NCBI RefSeq assembly: GCF_022818495.1
Contig: NZ_CP089291.1
Span: 3,365,501-3,429,500, forward strand
Source of the DNA: Fodinisporobacter ferrooxydans
GTDB lineage: Bacteria; Bacillota; Bacilli; Tumebacillales; MYW30-H2
Direction of reading: 5' to 3'
Length of the DNA stretch: 64,000 nt
In this document: positions 26,784-36,177 of the stretch, one piece after another
Layout: each line of letters opens with the position of its first letter
Position numbering within the stretch: position 1 is the stretch's first letter
Program-made: the position numbers and the translations under genes
The notes under the pieces: generated by a model
What the model was told of the DNA's origin: nothing
The model's input: only the letters and a program-made list of their open reading frames with translations
Databases searched by the model: none

Positions 26784-28085
26784 ATGGTGCGAAACGTACG
26801 AGTGTTTTTGGATCGAGTACGAACAGGTGCACAAACACAATGGATGATACGGATGCGGCGGAAAGATTTTCAACAGTGTTTTGCCGAGAAACAAAAACAG
26901 CTCGTTGCTCGGTTGGGATTGAACGGTGAAATGAAAGCATGGCCGATTACATTGCGCAAACTGCAAGATATAGAACTCTCGATTCCCATTCGATTATTCC
27001 ATTACAACGATGAATGGGTCTTAGGGCCGATACTTGGAATCTTGACTTCCGTTCGCGGTCAAACGTTTGGCGGCAATCGTACAGATCACCGTGATCTGAG
27101 CCGAATGGGAAAACATACACATACTTGCGTATTCGTCTTGACACCAGAATCGATTGTGTATGAACAAAATCAGATTCATGGATATGTATGGACGGGTTAT
27201 AAGAATAAACCTTGGGTTCTGGTTGACTTGCCGATACCTGATGTCGTGTATAACAGGATTCCAAATCGGGCGCGAGAACGTGATGCGATGGCAATCGAAG
27301 CAAAACAATGGCTAATTAAGAAAACAAAGGGACATCTGTACAATAGCCGTTTCTTTAATAAGGTTGAATTGATGAAGTATATGTCTGACTCGGAAGAAAC
27401 GCGCATATATTTGCCGCGTACAGAGATTTTTCAATCCCGCAACCAATTGATCCAATGGTTGCGGAACCGACCGATCATTTATGTCAAACCTGCCAATGGA
27501 ACCATTGGTCAAGGAATTATTCGCATCGACCGATCCTATTCCGGTTGGACCATTAAAAAACAATTGCAAGGGGAACAAATCGTACGGCATTATCAACAAC
27601 TGCAGCCTGCGGTAAGTACGATTTCCCAGTGGATTGCAAGAGGAAACTATATCATTCAGGAAGGTGTGCAGCTTGCCAATTGGCAAGGAAGAATCTTTGA
27701 TTTTCGCGTATTGCTGCAAAAAGACCGCAGGCATCGTTGGAAGGTAACGGGCCTGGGCGCGCGGGTAGCAGGGCTGGACGGTATCACGACACATGTTCCC
27801 AACGGCGGAAAAATTGCCAATGCCAAGCAAGTTCTGGAGGACGTATTTCCTGGCAATTCGGCAAGGATTTACAATGAAATCAAACATTTGGCCCTCGTCT
27901 CGGCACAACAAATCGAAAAAAATATTTCCAATGTAGGGGAAATGTCAATGGATATTGGTGTCGATGACAATGGGAAGCCTTGGTTCATCGAAGCGAATGC
28001 AAAGCCGATGAAGTTCGATGAACCAACGATTCGCCTGCGTTCATTGCTTAGGATCATCCATTATGCCGAAGGTCTTTATGTATAA
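26784..28085 (+). CDS. YheC/YheD-type ATP-grasp protein, third paralogue of cluster
   Basis: This 433-residue protein shows the same family motifs: VLGPILGILTSVRGQTFGG at the N-terminal domain, LPIPDVVYNRIPNRARERDA, KPANGTIGQGIIRI, IFDFRVLLQKD and MDIGVDDNGKPWFIEANAKP. It is closest in layout to the second gene, and duplication within the cluster is likely. ATG 26784 has GAGAGAGGG about 8 bases upstream. A 177-base gap separates it from the amidoligase gene, so it might have its own promoter. The 28093 gene on the other strand converges on it. Confidence 0.87.
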   Translation: MVRNVRVFLDRVRTGAQTQWMIRMRRKDFQQCFAEKQKQLVARLGLNGEMKAWPITLRKLQDIELSIPIRLFHYNDEWVLGPILGILTSVRGQTFGGNRTDHRDLSRMGKHTHTCVFVLTPESIVYEQNQIHGYVWTGYKNKPWVLVDLPIPDVVYNRIPNRARERDAMAIEAKQWLIKKTKGHLYNSRFFNKVELMKYMSDSEETRIYLPRTEIFQSRNQLIQWLRNRPIIYVKPANGTIGQGIIRIDRSYSGWTIKKQLQGEQIVRHYQQLQPAVSTISQWIARGNYIIQEGVQLANWQGRIFDFRVLLQKDRRHRWKVTGLGARVAGLDGITTHVPNGGKIANAKQVLEDVFPGNSARIYNEIKHLALVSAQQIEKNISNVGEMSMDIGVDDNGKPWFIEANAKPMKFDEPTIRLRSLLRIIHYAEGLYV

Positions 28086-28092
28086 GGGTTGA

Positions 28093-28374
28093 TTACTTCG
28101 CTTGCGTTGCATCGCGCAACGGCCAAGGCAGGGAAAAGAATCGGGAACCTTTTGTCACTTCAACTACGAACGACCAATTGACCAAGTGCCATTTGCGATC
28201 ATAAATCAAACAACTCTGGAACTTCGAGCAAATCGTATAAACATCCCGTAATGACAGCGCCACTTCCAATTGATCGGGAGATACGACGGGGCCGTGATAG
28301 GAAAGTTCGGCTGATTCCTTGTTATAGGGCTGGATAAAGACGCGGAACGTCGGGACGTTTCGTTTTTCTGACAT
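28093..28374 (-). CDS. Hypothetical protein, 93 residues
   Basis: I do not recognise this protein. It is soluble, with no signal peptide. Segments TFRVFIQPYNKESAELSYHG, VSPDQLEVALSLRDVYTICS and LIYDRKWHLVNWSFVVEV suggest a small alpha/beta fold. It is convergent with the ATP-grasp gene (8 bases apart) and divergent from the germination operon. The minus-strand start at 28374 is preceded by GGAGGA (complement of tcctcc at 28381), which supports expression. Position suggests possible co-regulation with sporulation genes but nothing in the sequence proves it. Confidence 0.6.
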   Translation of the reverse strand: MSEKRNVPTFRVFIQPYNKESAELSYHGPVVSPDQLEVALSLRDVYTICSKFQSCLIYDRKWHLVNWSFVVEVTKGSRFFSLPWPLRDATQAK

Positions 28375-28581
28375 GCCGATTCCTCCTAAATCAAGGTGTT
28401 TGTGCGCCTTTTATTGTACATGGAAGAAATTTCTATAGCAATGGTTTTTTTATGAATCCCTTCTTCACAAGACGTATGCTTGTGCAGGAGGGATAGTTTT
28501 TTAACGGAAACACGCAAAAATGCAAGTCTTTTCATAAAATGGCGAATACTAGCTCGGAAGACTCTAGGAAGGATGTGCAAG

Positions 28582-30102
28582 ATGAAAAAACAGCACCAGA
28601 GTTCCGACAATTCCTCTAGGATCGTTCAGGGGCTTTCAAATTTGGATGATTGGAAACGTCCATTGTTTTCAACTCTGGAAGACAATCAACTTGCTCTCAA
28701 AAGCATCTTTTCCCGCTGTTCCGACGTTGTGTTTCGAGAGTTTCAACTCCTTGACGGAACAAATGTCCTTTGTGTGTATGTAAACGGGATGGTGGCACAA
28801 GAGGAACTAGAGCTGACTGTAATCGAGCCGCTTCTGGAAGGCAAACCGATACGTGCCGCACAGAAAAGGAAAATACAGCAATTGGACCAGGTTGCTTCGC
28901 ATATTCTTGAAGGGGATACGGCGATCCTGGCAGATGCCTATAGAGAAGCAACGATGGTAAGTTTACAGCAATACGAAAAACGATCGATTGCGGAACCGTT
29001 GACAGAAGCGGTCATTCGGGGGTCAAGGGAAGGCTTTATCGAATCCATTGCGACAAATATGATGTTAATTCGTCGGAGAATTCGCTCACCCAAATTAAAA
29101 GCAGAAATCATGCAGGTCGGTACACTTACGCGAACGGATGTGGCGGTGATGTATATCGAGGGACTCGCCGATCCGGATATCGTGGGGGAAGTACAGAATC
29201 GGATCCAAGCGATCGAAATCGACGGCATCCTGGAAAGTGGGTATATCGAGGAATTTATTACGGATACACCCTATACCGTTTTTCCTTTAATCCAGGATAC
29301 AGAGCGCCCCGATGTTGTCGTGGCCGGCTTGCTTGAGGGACGAGTCGCCATACTTGTCGATGGTACGCCATTTGCATTGCTTGCCCCGATGACATTTTGG
29401 GTGGGGATGCAGGCAGCGGAAGATTATTATGTAAAATATGTTTCGGCTACACTTGTCCGCTGGGTGCGGTATATGTTTTTATTTATCGCATTGCTTTTGC
29501 CGTCCATTTATGTGGCGATTTCCACGTTTCATCAAGAGATGCTGCCGACAAATCTGTTGATCAGCGTTGCCGCCGCCCGTGAATCCAGTCCATTCCCCGC
29601 GTTTATCGAAGCGCTGTTTATGGAAATCACATTTGAAGCGCTGCGGGAAGCAGGTGTCCGTCTTCCCCGTCCGGTGGGCCAATCTGTCAGCATTGTAGGC
29701 GGTTTGGTGATCGGACAGGCAGCCGTTCAAGCGGGTATTGTATCGGCACCCATGGTAATTGTCGTTTCCATTACCGGGATTGCATCGTTTATCATTCCCC
29801 GGTTTAGCACCGGATTTGCCATACGGATGCTGCGTTTTCCCATGATTTTTCTGGCTGGAACGTTAGGGCTGTACGGGATCGTGTTGGGGATGCTCGCTCT
29901 ATTAATTCACTTGGCGAGCCTGCGTTCGTTTGGAATTCCCTATTTTTCACCGTTAGCTCCGCTGAAAGTCAGTCATCTGAAAGATGTTTTTGTCCGCGCG
30001 CCTTTATGGAGCTTGACAAGACGCCCAGTGAACGGTATGCATGCAGATCGGCAACGAATGGCTGTAGATCAAAAGCCGTCGCCAGAGGATGATATGCGAT
30101 GA
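28582..30102 (+). CDS. GerA-type spore germination receptor, A subunit
   Basis: This 506-residue membrane protein of the GerAA/GerBA family carries two hydrophilic N-terminal domains and then about five membrane helices. Family signatures are YIEGLADPDIVGEVQNRI, DTERPDVVVAGLLEGRVAILVDGTPFALLAP, and VRLPRPVGQSVSIVGGLVIGQAAV. It forms nutrient-gated receptors in the inner membrane of the dormant spore. ATG 28582 has AGGAAGGA 8 bases upstream. It overlaps the C-subunit gene by ATGA. The usual second gene, a GerB permease of about 360 residues, is absent from this operon. Confidence 0.94.
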   Translation: MKKQHQSSDNSSRIVQGLSNLDDWKRPLFSTLEDNQLALKSIFSRCSDVVFREFQLLDGTNVLCVYVNGMVAQEELELTVIEPLLEGKPIRAAQKRKIQQLDQVASHILEGDTAILADAYREATMVSLQQYEKRSIAEPLTEAVIRGSREGFIESIATNMMLIRRRIRSPKLKAEIMQVGTLTRTDVAVMYIEGLADPDIVGEVQNRIQAIEIDGILESGYIEEFITDTPYTVFPLIQDTERPDVVVAGLLEGRVAILVDGTPFALLAPMTFWVGMQAAEDYYVKYVSATLVRWVRYMFLFIALLLPSIYVAISTFHQEMLPTNLLISVAAARESSPFPAFIEALFMEITFEALREAGVRLPRPVGQSVSIVGGLVIGQAAVQAGIVSAPMVIVVSITGIASFIIPRFSTGFAIRMLRFPMIFLAGTLGLYGIVLGMLALLIHLASLRSFGIPYFSPLAPLKVSHLKDVFVRAPLWSLTRRPVNGMHADRQRMAVDQKPSPEDDMR

Positions 30103-31283
30103 CGCGTTGGAAAAGATCGATCTATTACCTGCTAACACTCGGTCTTGTTGCTGTCACGACAACCGGTTGCTGGGATCGCGTCGAAATTAATGACTTGGCA
30201 CTGGTTGTGGCCAGAGGGATCGATATGACAGAAGATGGGAAATTAATGTCAACCATCGAGATCGTAAATCCTTCCGCCATGTCGCAAGGGATGACAGGCA
30301 CCGGTGGTCAATCGAATGCAAAACCTTTCCTGATCGTGTCTGGGAGCGGAAAAGACATCGGTGATATTTCGGGAAAAATGCAAGAAAAACTCTCCCGGCG
30401 AATTTTCACGGCACATCGGCGCATTCTGATTATCGGAGAAAAGTTGGCAAAACACGGGATTGAAAATGTGATCGATCACTTTACCCGGGAACCGGCCAAT
30501 CGTCTGCGCTCGTATGTGCTTGTCGCTCGCGGTACAACTGCAAAAGAAGTGTTGGAACAGACATATCCTCTCGAACGCATTACTTCTGAAGGAATTCGGG
30601 AGATGCAGATGTCTGAACTGTCAGTTTCCACGACAATCAAAGATCTGGTCACGATGCTTTCGGAAGAAGGCGGCGACCCCATTTGCGCTGTCATTGAATT
30701 AAATAAGAACATCGACAAAAATAAAGTCCCCTTTCATCTCAACGGATCTGCTGTTTTTCGCAATGGAAAACTGGTTCAATATCTCGATGATACATTGACA
30801 AGAGGAATTCTCTGGGCCAGAGACGAGATGAGGCAGGGAATTATTACATTTACCATACCCAAACAAACTGGCTATATTACCGTTCGGCTCATTCATTCTG
30901 CCACAAAAGTGACACCGGAAGTTCATGGCAACCATGCAACGATGCATATTCGTATAAAAACAGAAGGATATGTAATGGAAAATAATACAAAATTAGATTT
31001 GAGCAATCCAGAATATGTAGACATTTGCAATACGTATATGAGCAAAGCAATTGCCACACGGATTCAAAAGGCGATCGATGCAACGAAGAAGACAGATACG
31101 GATCCGGTAAGTTTTGGCGAATACATTCATAGAAGTCAATTAAGCCAGTGGCAAAGAATCAAAGGGCAATGGCGCAAGATCATACCGACGATGCAACTCG
31201 ATGTGAAAGTAAATACCCAAATCAGGCGTGTTGGCATGGATGGGCCAGGGTTGGAATGGAAACAAGACGAGGTGAAAAAATGA
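30099..31283 (+). CDS. Ger(x)C-family germination lipoprotein, C subunit
   Basis: The N-terminal signal peptide ends VAVTTTGCWDRVEINDLALV, where Cys at the TTGC lipobox is the acylation site and CWDRxEI is the hallmark of Ger(x)C proteins. The 394-residue protein continues with SGSGKDIGDISGKMQEKLSRR and TAHRRILIIGEKLAK, as in GerAC/GerBC. It is anchored on the outer face of the spore inner membrane and needed for nutrient germination. The start overlaps the A-subunit stop, so they are translationally coupled; the stop overlaps a third small gene in the same way. Confidence 0.93.
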   Translation: MTRWKRSIYYLLTLGLVAVTTTGCWDRVEINDLALVVARGIDMTEDGKLMSTIEIVNPSAMSQGMTGTGGQSNAKPFLIVSGSGKDIGDISGKMQEKLSRRIFTAHRRILIIGEKLAKHGIENVIDHFTREPANRLRSYVLVARGTTAKEVLEQTYPLERITSEGIREMQMSELSVSTTIKDLVTMLSEEGGDPICAVIELNKNIDKNKVPFHLNGSAVFRNGKLVQYLDDTLTRGILWARDEMRQGIITFTIPKQTGYITVRLIHSATKVTPEVHGNHATMHIRIKTEGYVMENNTKLDLSNPEYVDICNTYMSKAIATRIQKAIDATKKTDTDPVSFGEYIHRSQLSQWQRIKGQWRKIIPTMQLDVKVNTQIRRVGMDGPGLEWKQDEVKK

Positions 31284-31504
31284 TCAGCACCGTTGCTTAT
31301 ATAGCGGTTCTTACGGTTTTCATTTGGTTCAATTGTCGTTCCCTTATGCGCAAGCGGCTGATCCGGGATGCTGTTGTATTCGGCAGCATCGTTGCCGTCG
31401 ATATGGTCTTTGGAGCCCTTTATCTTCTGGATGTTCCGCTTCCCCATTTGGGAGACGTATTTATCCGCCTGTTCCATCCCGTAGCTCGATGGATTTTTCC
31501 TTAA
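31280..31504 (+). CDS. Small two-helix membrane protein in the germination operon
   Basis: This 74-residue protein overlaps the C-subunit stop (ATGA) and has GAGGTG upstream, so it is very likely part of the operon. Two hydrophobic segments are separated by a basic stretch: ISTVAYIAVLTVFIWF, then RSLMRKRLIRD, then VVFGSIVAVDMVFGALYLL. Small membrane D subunits are known to modulate some GerA-type receptors. This protein may be such a subunit, but I cannot confirm similarity. It is far too short to replace the missing GerB permease. Confidence 0.75.
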   Translation: MISTVAYIAVLTVFIWFNCRSLMRKRLIRDAVVFGSIVAVDMVFGALYLLDVPLPHLGDVFIRLFHPVARWIFP

Positions 31505-31516
31505 ATAAAAAGTATT

Positions 31517-31544
31517 TTGTATCCGTCTGTATATTTGTTATAAT
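31517..31544 (+). promoter_or_regulatory. Promoter candidate upstream of miaB
   Basis: TTGTAT (31517-31522), 16 bases, then TATAAT (31539-31544) with an upstream TG, an extended -10. Initiation near 31551 would place the adjacent palindrome at the very 5' end of the message. Confidence 0.55.
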
Positions 31545-31574
31545 AAGAAAGCCTGCAGATCTGCAGGCTTTCTT
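31545..31574. terminator. Perfect 30-bp palindrome (terminator or leader hairpin)
   Basis: The halves AAGAAAGCCTGCAGA and TCTGCAGGCTTTCTT are exact inverse complements. It follows the germination operon by 40 bases and could be a terminator whose T tract (TTTCTT) lies in the stem. It also begins right after a -10 element, so a leader hairpin is an alternative. Confidence 0.6.
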
Positions 31575-31747
31575 GACGTGCACAGATTTTAATTTCATGT
31601 GTTTTTTGCATATGCAGGATATTAAGATGTACAGCAGCGAAATATTTCAAATTTTGAATGGCAATAGACGCGATTGGGTAAACATGTCTCTGATCATTTT
31701 TACTCAATCGATATTTGACTAATTCTATATTAGAAAGGAGATCAGAT

Positions 31748-33244
31748 ATGAGCAAGGATTTGATCTCACTCGACGAACTTATGAAGCTCGGACAGGATGC
31801 TATGGATAACGCGGGGAATAAGCACCGGCCTTCGATGCAAGAGAAAGATTTGCAAGTAGCAACCTATCAGATGCCGATTCATTTAAAAGATAGTATGCAA
31901 GGGAAACAATATTCGATTTTGACATATGGCTGTCAGATGAACGAACACGATTCGGAAATTATGGCAGGTTTATTGCAGGAAATGGGGTATACGCAGGCTT
32001 CCGATGTGGATGAAGCGGATTTTATTTTATTTAATACGTGTGCGGTCCGTGAAAATGCGGAATCCAAAGTATGGGGAGAAGTCGGTCGATTAAAGCCCTT
32101 AAAACGATTGAATCCTGGCATGATCATCGGGATCTGTGGCTGTATGGCACAGGAAGAGCCGGTTCGCCAGCGGATTCAAGCCAAATATCCGCAGGTGGAT
32201 ATTGTATTTGGAACACACAATGTGCATCGGTTGCCGGAATTAATCGAGCAGGCACAACAGACGAAAGAAGCAATTTTCGAAGTCTGGGAGGAAGCGCAGC
32301 CTGTATTGGTGGAAAATATGCCAAAAGCCCGCATGGAAGGAACCAAGGCCTGGGTAAATATCCATTATGGCTGCAATAAGTTTTGCACCTATTGTATTGT
32401 TCCATATACCCGCGGCCGTGAGCGCAGCCGCATTCCGTCTGATGTCGTGGCAGAAGTGGAAGAATTGGCGAAGACAGGATTTCGCGAGATAACTCTGCTA
32501 GGGCAAAATGTGAATGATTATGGACTGGATTTGAAAACAGTAGATTTTGCCGATTTATTGGAGCAGGTCAACCGTGTAGACGGCATTGACCGGATTCGCT
32601 TTACAACGTCCAATCCGTGGAATTTTACAGATAAATTGATTGATACGATCGCACATTCAAAAAACGTCTGTGAACATATCCATCTTCCTGTACAGTCAGG
32701 CAATAACGATGTTTTGAAACGGATGAATCGCAGCCATACGCGGGAATATTATATGGAACTGGTGGATAAAATTCGCAGCAGCATTCCGGACGTTGCTCTT
32801 ACTACGGATATTATCGTAGGTTTTCCCGGTGAAACGGAAGAACAGTTTTTGGATACGTTGGATTTGCTGCAGCGGATCCGCTATGATGGCGCCTATACGT
32901 TTATTTATTCTCCGCGCAAAGGGACACCGGCAGCGAAGTGGGAAGACAATATTACAATGGAAGTGAAAAAAGACCGTCTGAATCGTCTGATGGAATTGCA
33001 AAATCAAATCAGTCTGGAAAAAAACCTTCGTTTGCAAGGCAAGGTTGTTGAAGTCTTGGTGGAAGGCGTGAGCAAGACAAATCCGGACATGTTGTCCGGG
33101 CGTACAAGAACCAACAAATTGGTGCACTTTAAGGGATCGGAAAAGCGAATCGGTCAACTGGTGATGGTGGAAATTGCGGATGTTCAGACATGGACATTAA
33201 AAGGTTCTCTCCTGGAAGTCAAAGATGCTGCGCCAAACCGCTAG
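31748..33244 (+). CDS. miaB: tRNA-2-methylthio-N6-dimethylallyladenosine synthase MiaB
   Basis: This 498-residue radical-SAM methylthiotransferase adds a methylthio group at position 37 of tRNAs reading U-starting codons, using the i6A made by MiaA. The UPF0004 domain has [22 protein letters not shown] and [10 protein letters not shown] with three Cys for the auxiliary cluster. The radical-SAM CxxxCxxC is [19 protein letters not shown]. The TRAM domain is at the C-terminus ([13 protein letters not shown]). ATG 31748 has AAAGGAGATC. MiaA lies about 7 kb downstream, so both enzymes of the pathway are in this region. Confidence 0.97.
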   Translation: MSKDLISLDELMKLGQDAMDNAGNKHRPSMQEKDLQVATYQMPIHLKDSMQGKQYSILTYGCQMNEHDSEIMAGLLQEMGYTQASDVDEADFILFNTCAVRENAESKVWGEVGRLKPLKRLNPGMIIGICGCMAQEEPVRQRIQAKYPQVDIVFGTHNVHRLPELIEQAQQTKEAIFEVWEEAQPVLVENMPKARMEGTKAWVNIHYGCNKFCTYCIVPYTRGRERSRIPSDVVAEVEELAKTGFREITLLGQNVNDYGLDLKTVDFADLLEQVNRVDGIDRIRFTTSNPWNFTDKLIDTIAHSKNVCEHIHLPVQSGNNDVLKRMNRSHTREYYMELVDKIRSSIPDVALTTDIIVGFPGETEEQFLDTLDLLQRIRYDGAYTFIYSPRKGTPAAKWEDNITMEVKKDRLNRLMELQNQISLEKNLRLQGKVVEVLVEGVSKTNPDMLSGRTRTNKLVHFKGSEKRIGQLVMVEIADVQTWTLKGSLLEVKDAAPNR

Positions 33245-33348
33245 GATTTGCTCAAGGGTATCCCCAAGGATATGCCAGCGTTTGACTTTGGCCACTCAGG
33301 GAGCGGTAGGATATGGCTGCTCGCGATAGTGTAGGAAAATCGTATAGG

Positions 33349-33394
33349 AAAGGGTTCGGGAGTTCCCTGAAAATGGGCTTTCGAATCCTTTTTC
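33349..33394 (+). terminator. Probable terminator between miaB and mutS
   Basis: AAAGGGTTCG (33349-33358) pairs with CGAATCCTTT (33382-33391) with one G-T pair, followed by TTCT. The inner GGGAGTTCCC can form a further stem. Confidence 0.55.
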
Positions 33395-33467
33395 TATTGC
33401 TGAACGGTAATTGTTCACATGCTATACTGAAGGTAAAGGTTCCGTTTGGAGTTGGAGGAATTCATTC

Positions 33468-36167
33468 ATGGCACTTACGCCAATGATGCAGCAATATTTG
33501 TCAATCAAAGAAGCGTATAAAGATACTCTTGTATTTTTTCGCCTTGGCGATTTTTACGAAATGTTCTTTGATGATGCTTTACAAGCTTCTAAAGAACTGG
33601 AAATTACGCTGACGGGACGTGACGCGGGTTTGGAACAACGCGTGCCCATGTGCGGGGTTCCGTATCATGCTGCGGAAGGATACATAAAACGTTTGGTTGC
33701 GCGCGGATTTAAAATTGCCATTTGCGAACAAGTGGAAGATCCTGCGGAGGCTAAAGGAATTGTGCGCAGGGAAGTCGTCCGCGTCATTACACCGGGAACC
33801 TATTTGGATGACGGGAATCAAGAATCGATCTTTATCGTCACTATTGTATCGCCTGCCGATTGTCCGGACAGCGGCAGTTTTTCCGCATGTTTTGTCAATG
33901 TGATTACAGGTGATGTATTCGTAGATGATTTACTCGATGAAGAAGCGGTTGTCGAACGTTTGCTTGCATTTCAGCCGGTTGAACTTGTCGTGACAGAACA
34001 TACGTATGAACAGCTCAAAGCAAGTTTTCAGCAGCCCAATTTACAGTCCATCACTGTGACACTCCATGCTTCTTTACAATCGGCTGCAAACGATCAGGAT
34101 GTATTGTGTCGGCAATTTGGTTCGTCGATTCTTGAGGATGCCGCTGTTGCCGGACCTGGTATACGCACTGCCTGCGGAATCTTGCTTGACTATATCCAAA
34201 ATACCCAAAAACGGATGCTGCCACACGTTAAAAAACCGCAGCGAGTCAACTGGAAAGATACACTTATATTAGATGCATGCAGCAGACGAAACCTGGAATT
34301 GACCGAAACGCTGCGAGACGGCAAAAAGCAAGGCAGCCTGTTCGGGGTCATCGACCAGACGATCACAACGATGGGGAGCCGGCTGTTGAAACAATGGCTG
34401 CTTGCCCCATTGCAACGCGCAGAAGCCATAGCAAGACGGCAAGATGCAGTGGAAGAACTTATGAAAGACTATCTCATACGCCAGGATCTGAAACCATTGC
34501 TGCGCAACGTCTATGACTTGGAGCGATTGACGGCAAAGTTATCCTATGGCACCGCGAATGCCAAGGATTTGATTGCATTATGTCAATCCTTAGAGCAGAT
34601 TCCGCCCATCAAATTATTGATCAGAGAGTTTCAAAGCGCAGAATATAACGGGATTCAAAAAGATTTATGCGACTACGAAGAGTTGATGGACCGGATTGCA
34701 CATGCGATTGTGCCAGATCCTCCAATCAGCCTGAAAGATGGCGGTTTGATACGGGACGGATACCATCCGGAGCTCGATCGCCTGCGCTTGATCGCTCGCG
34801 AGGGAAAAACGTGGATTGCCGAATTGGAGCGGGAAGAGCGGGAAAAGACAACGATCAAATCGTTAAAAATCGGTTTCAACAAAGTATTTGGCTATTATAT
34901 CGAAGTGACCAAAACGAATGTCCATCTCGTTCCTGAACAGTATGAAAGGAAACAAACCCTTGCCAACGCGGAACGCTATGTAACTGCAGAGCTCAAGCAG
35001 CGGGAAGCCGAAATTCTGCATGCGGAAGAGCGTTTGACAGAGCTTGAGTACGAATTGTTTGTGGAAGTGCGGGAGTATATTGTCGACCATGTTGATACGT
35101 TGCAAAGAGTGGCTCATGCATTGGCCAAGCTCGACGTCTATTATGCATTGGCATCTGTTGCGGCAGAACATCGATATGTTCGCCCTGTGCTTGATCTGTC
35201 AGACGTGATCGAAATCCATGCAGGCCGCCATCCGGTTGTGGAACAGATGCTGCAGGGGCGTTCCTTTGTCGCCAATGATACGCTGCTCAATTGCCGAGAT
35301 CAGCAAATTATGTTGATTACAGGGCCGAATATGGCAGGAAAAAGTACGTACATGCGGCAGGTGGCATTGCTTGTGATTTTATCCCACATCGGCAGTTTTG
35401 TACCGGCATCCTACGCCCGCATCGGCCTTGTGGATCGAGTGTTCACGCGCATTGGAGCGGCAGACGATTTGGCAGGCGGACAAAGTACGTTTATGGTGGA
35501 AATGGTGGAGCTGGCAAATATTTTAGAGCATGCGACACCACGAAGTTTGATTGTACTCGACGAAATTGGCAGAGGGACAAGCACATATGACGGGATCAGC
35601 ATCGCCCGGGCGGTTGTCGAGTACTTGCAGGATCGCCAGCAAATCGGCGCCAAGACATTATTTGCAACACATTATCATGAACTTACCGAATTGGGACATC
35701 AATTGCCGGGTGTTCAGAATTTTAGTACGCATGTTGAGGATACTGGAGATTCCATTATTTTCTTGCGGAAGATCATTCCCCAACCGGCAGATCGCAGTTA
35801 TGGAATCCATGTCGCCAAGCTGGCAGGCCTTCCGGACGCGGTGCTGAAGCGTGCCAATGAAATATTGACAATGTTGGAATCCAAAGGCCAATCGGGAAAG
35901 GAAGTCATCGGGGAACTTGCGGCAACTGCCACTCCCATACAGCAGCAAGAAGCGGAAGCTCCTGCACAACTCTCGCTTTTTGAAGGATATACAAAAAAAC
36001 AAGAACATGCAAAACAAAGAGAAAAGGCAAAAGAGCCGAGGGATGCTTTGCAGGAGGATATCATTCAGGCCATACAGACACTCGATTTGATTCGTATGAC
36101 ACCGCTGGAAGCGATGAATCAATTGTTTCTGTTGCAAGAACGGATACAAAACAAGAACCGGAGGTGA
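33468..36167 (+). CDS. mutS: DNA mismatch repair protein MutS
   Basis: MutS recognises base mismatches and small loops and starts repair with MutL. The 899-residue protein begins with the mismatch-reading domain (MALTPMMQQYLSIKEAYKDT, then FFRLGDFYEMFFDDA with the Phe-x-Glu motif in DFYEMF). The connector and lever domains follow. The ATPase has Walker A GPNMAGKSTYMRQ, FMVEMVELANIL, DEIGRGTSTYDG and THYHEL. The C-terminal tail is long but lacks an obvious beta-clamp motif that I could verify. ATG 33468 has GGAGGAA 7 bases upstream. mutL follows after 10 bases. Confidence 0.97.
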   Translation: MALTPMMQQYLSIKEAYKDTLVFFRLGDFYEMFFDDALQASKELEITLTGRDAGLEQRVPMCGVPYHAAEGYIKRLVARGFKIAICEQVEDPAEAKGIVRREVVRVITPGTYLDDGNQESIFIVTIVSPADCPDSGSFSACFVNVITGDVFVDDLLDEEAVVERLLAFQPVELVVTEHTYEQLKASFQQPNLQSITVTLHASLQSAANDQDVLCRQFGSSILEDAAVAGPGIRTACGILLDYIQNTQKRMLPHVKKPQRVNWKDTLILDACSRRNLELTETLRDGKKQGSLFGVIDQTITTMGSRLLKQWLLAPLQRAEAIARRQDAVEELMKDYLIRQDLKPLLRNVYDLERLTAKLSYGTANAKDLIALCQSLEQIPPIKLLIREFQSAEYNGIQKDLCDYEELMDRIAHAIVPDPPISLKDGGLIRDGYHPELDRLRLIAREGKTWIAELEREEREKTTIKSLKIGFNKVFGYYIEVTKTNVHLVPEQYERKQTLANAERYVTAELKQREAEILHAEERLTELEYELFVEVREYIVDHVDTLQRVAHALAKLDVYYALASVAAEHRYVRPVLDLSDVIEIHAGRHPVVEQMLQGRSFVANDTLLNCRDQQIMLITGPNMAGKSTYMRQVALLVILSHIGSFVPASYARIGLVDRVFTRIGAADDLAGGQSTFMVEMVELANILEHATPRSLIVLDEIGRGTSTYDGISIARAVVEYLQDRQQIGAKTLFATHYHELTELGHQLPGVQNFSTHVEDTGDSIIFLRKIIPQPADRSYGIHVAKLAGLPDAVLKRANEILTMLESKGQSGKEVIGELAATATPIQQQEAEAPAQLSLFEGYTKKQEHAKQREKAKEPRDALQEDIIQAIQTLDLIRMTPLEAMNQLFLLQERIQNKNRR

Positions 36168-36177
36168 ATCGCGGCAT

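Noticed and set aside
33245-33467. Possible riboswitch or small RNA between miaB and mutS
   Set aside because: Only a terminator-like stem is visible; no conserved aptamer blocks could be recognised.
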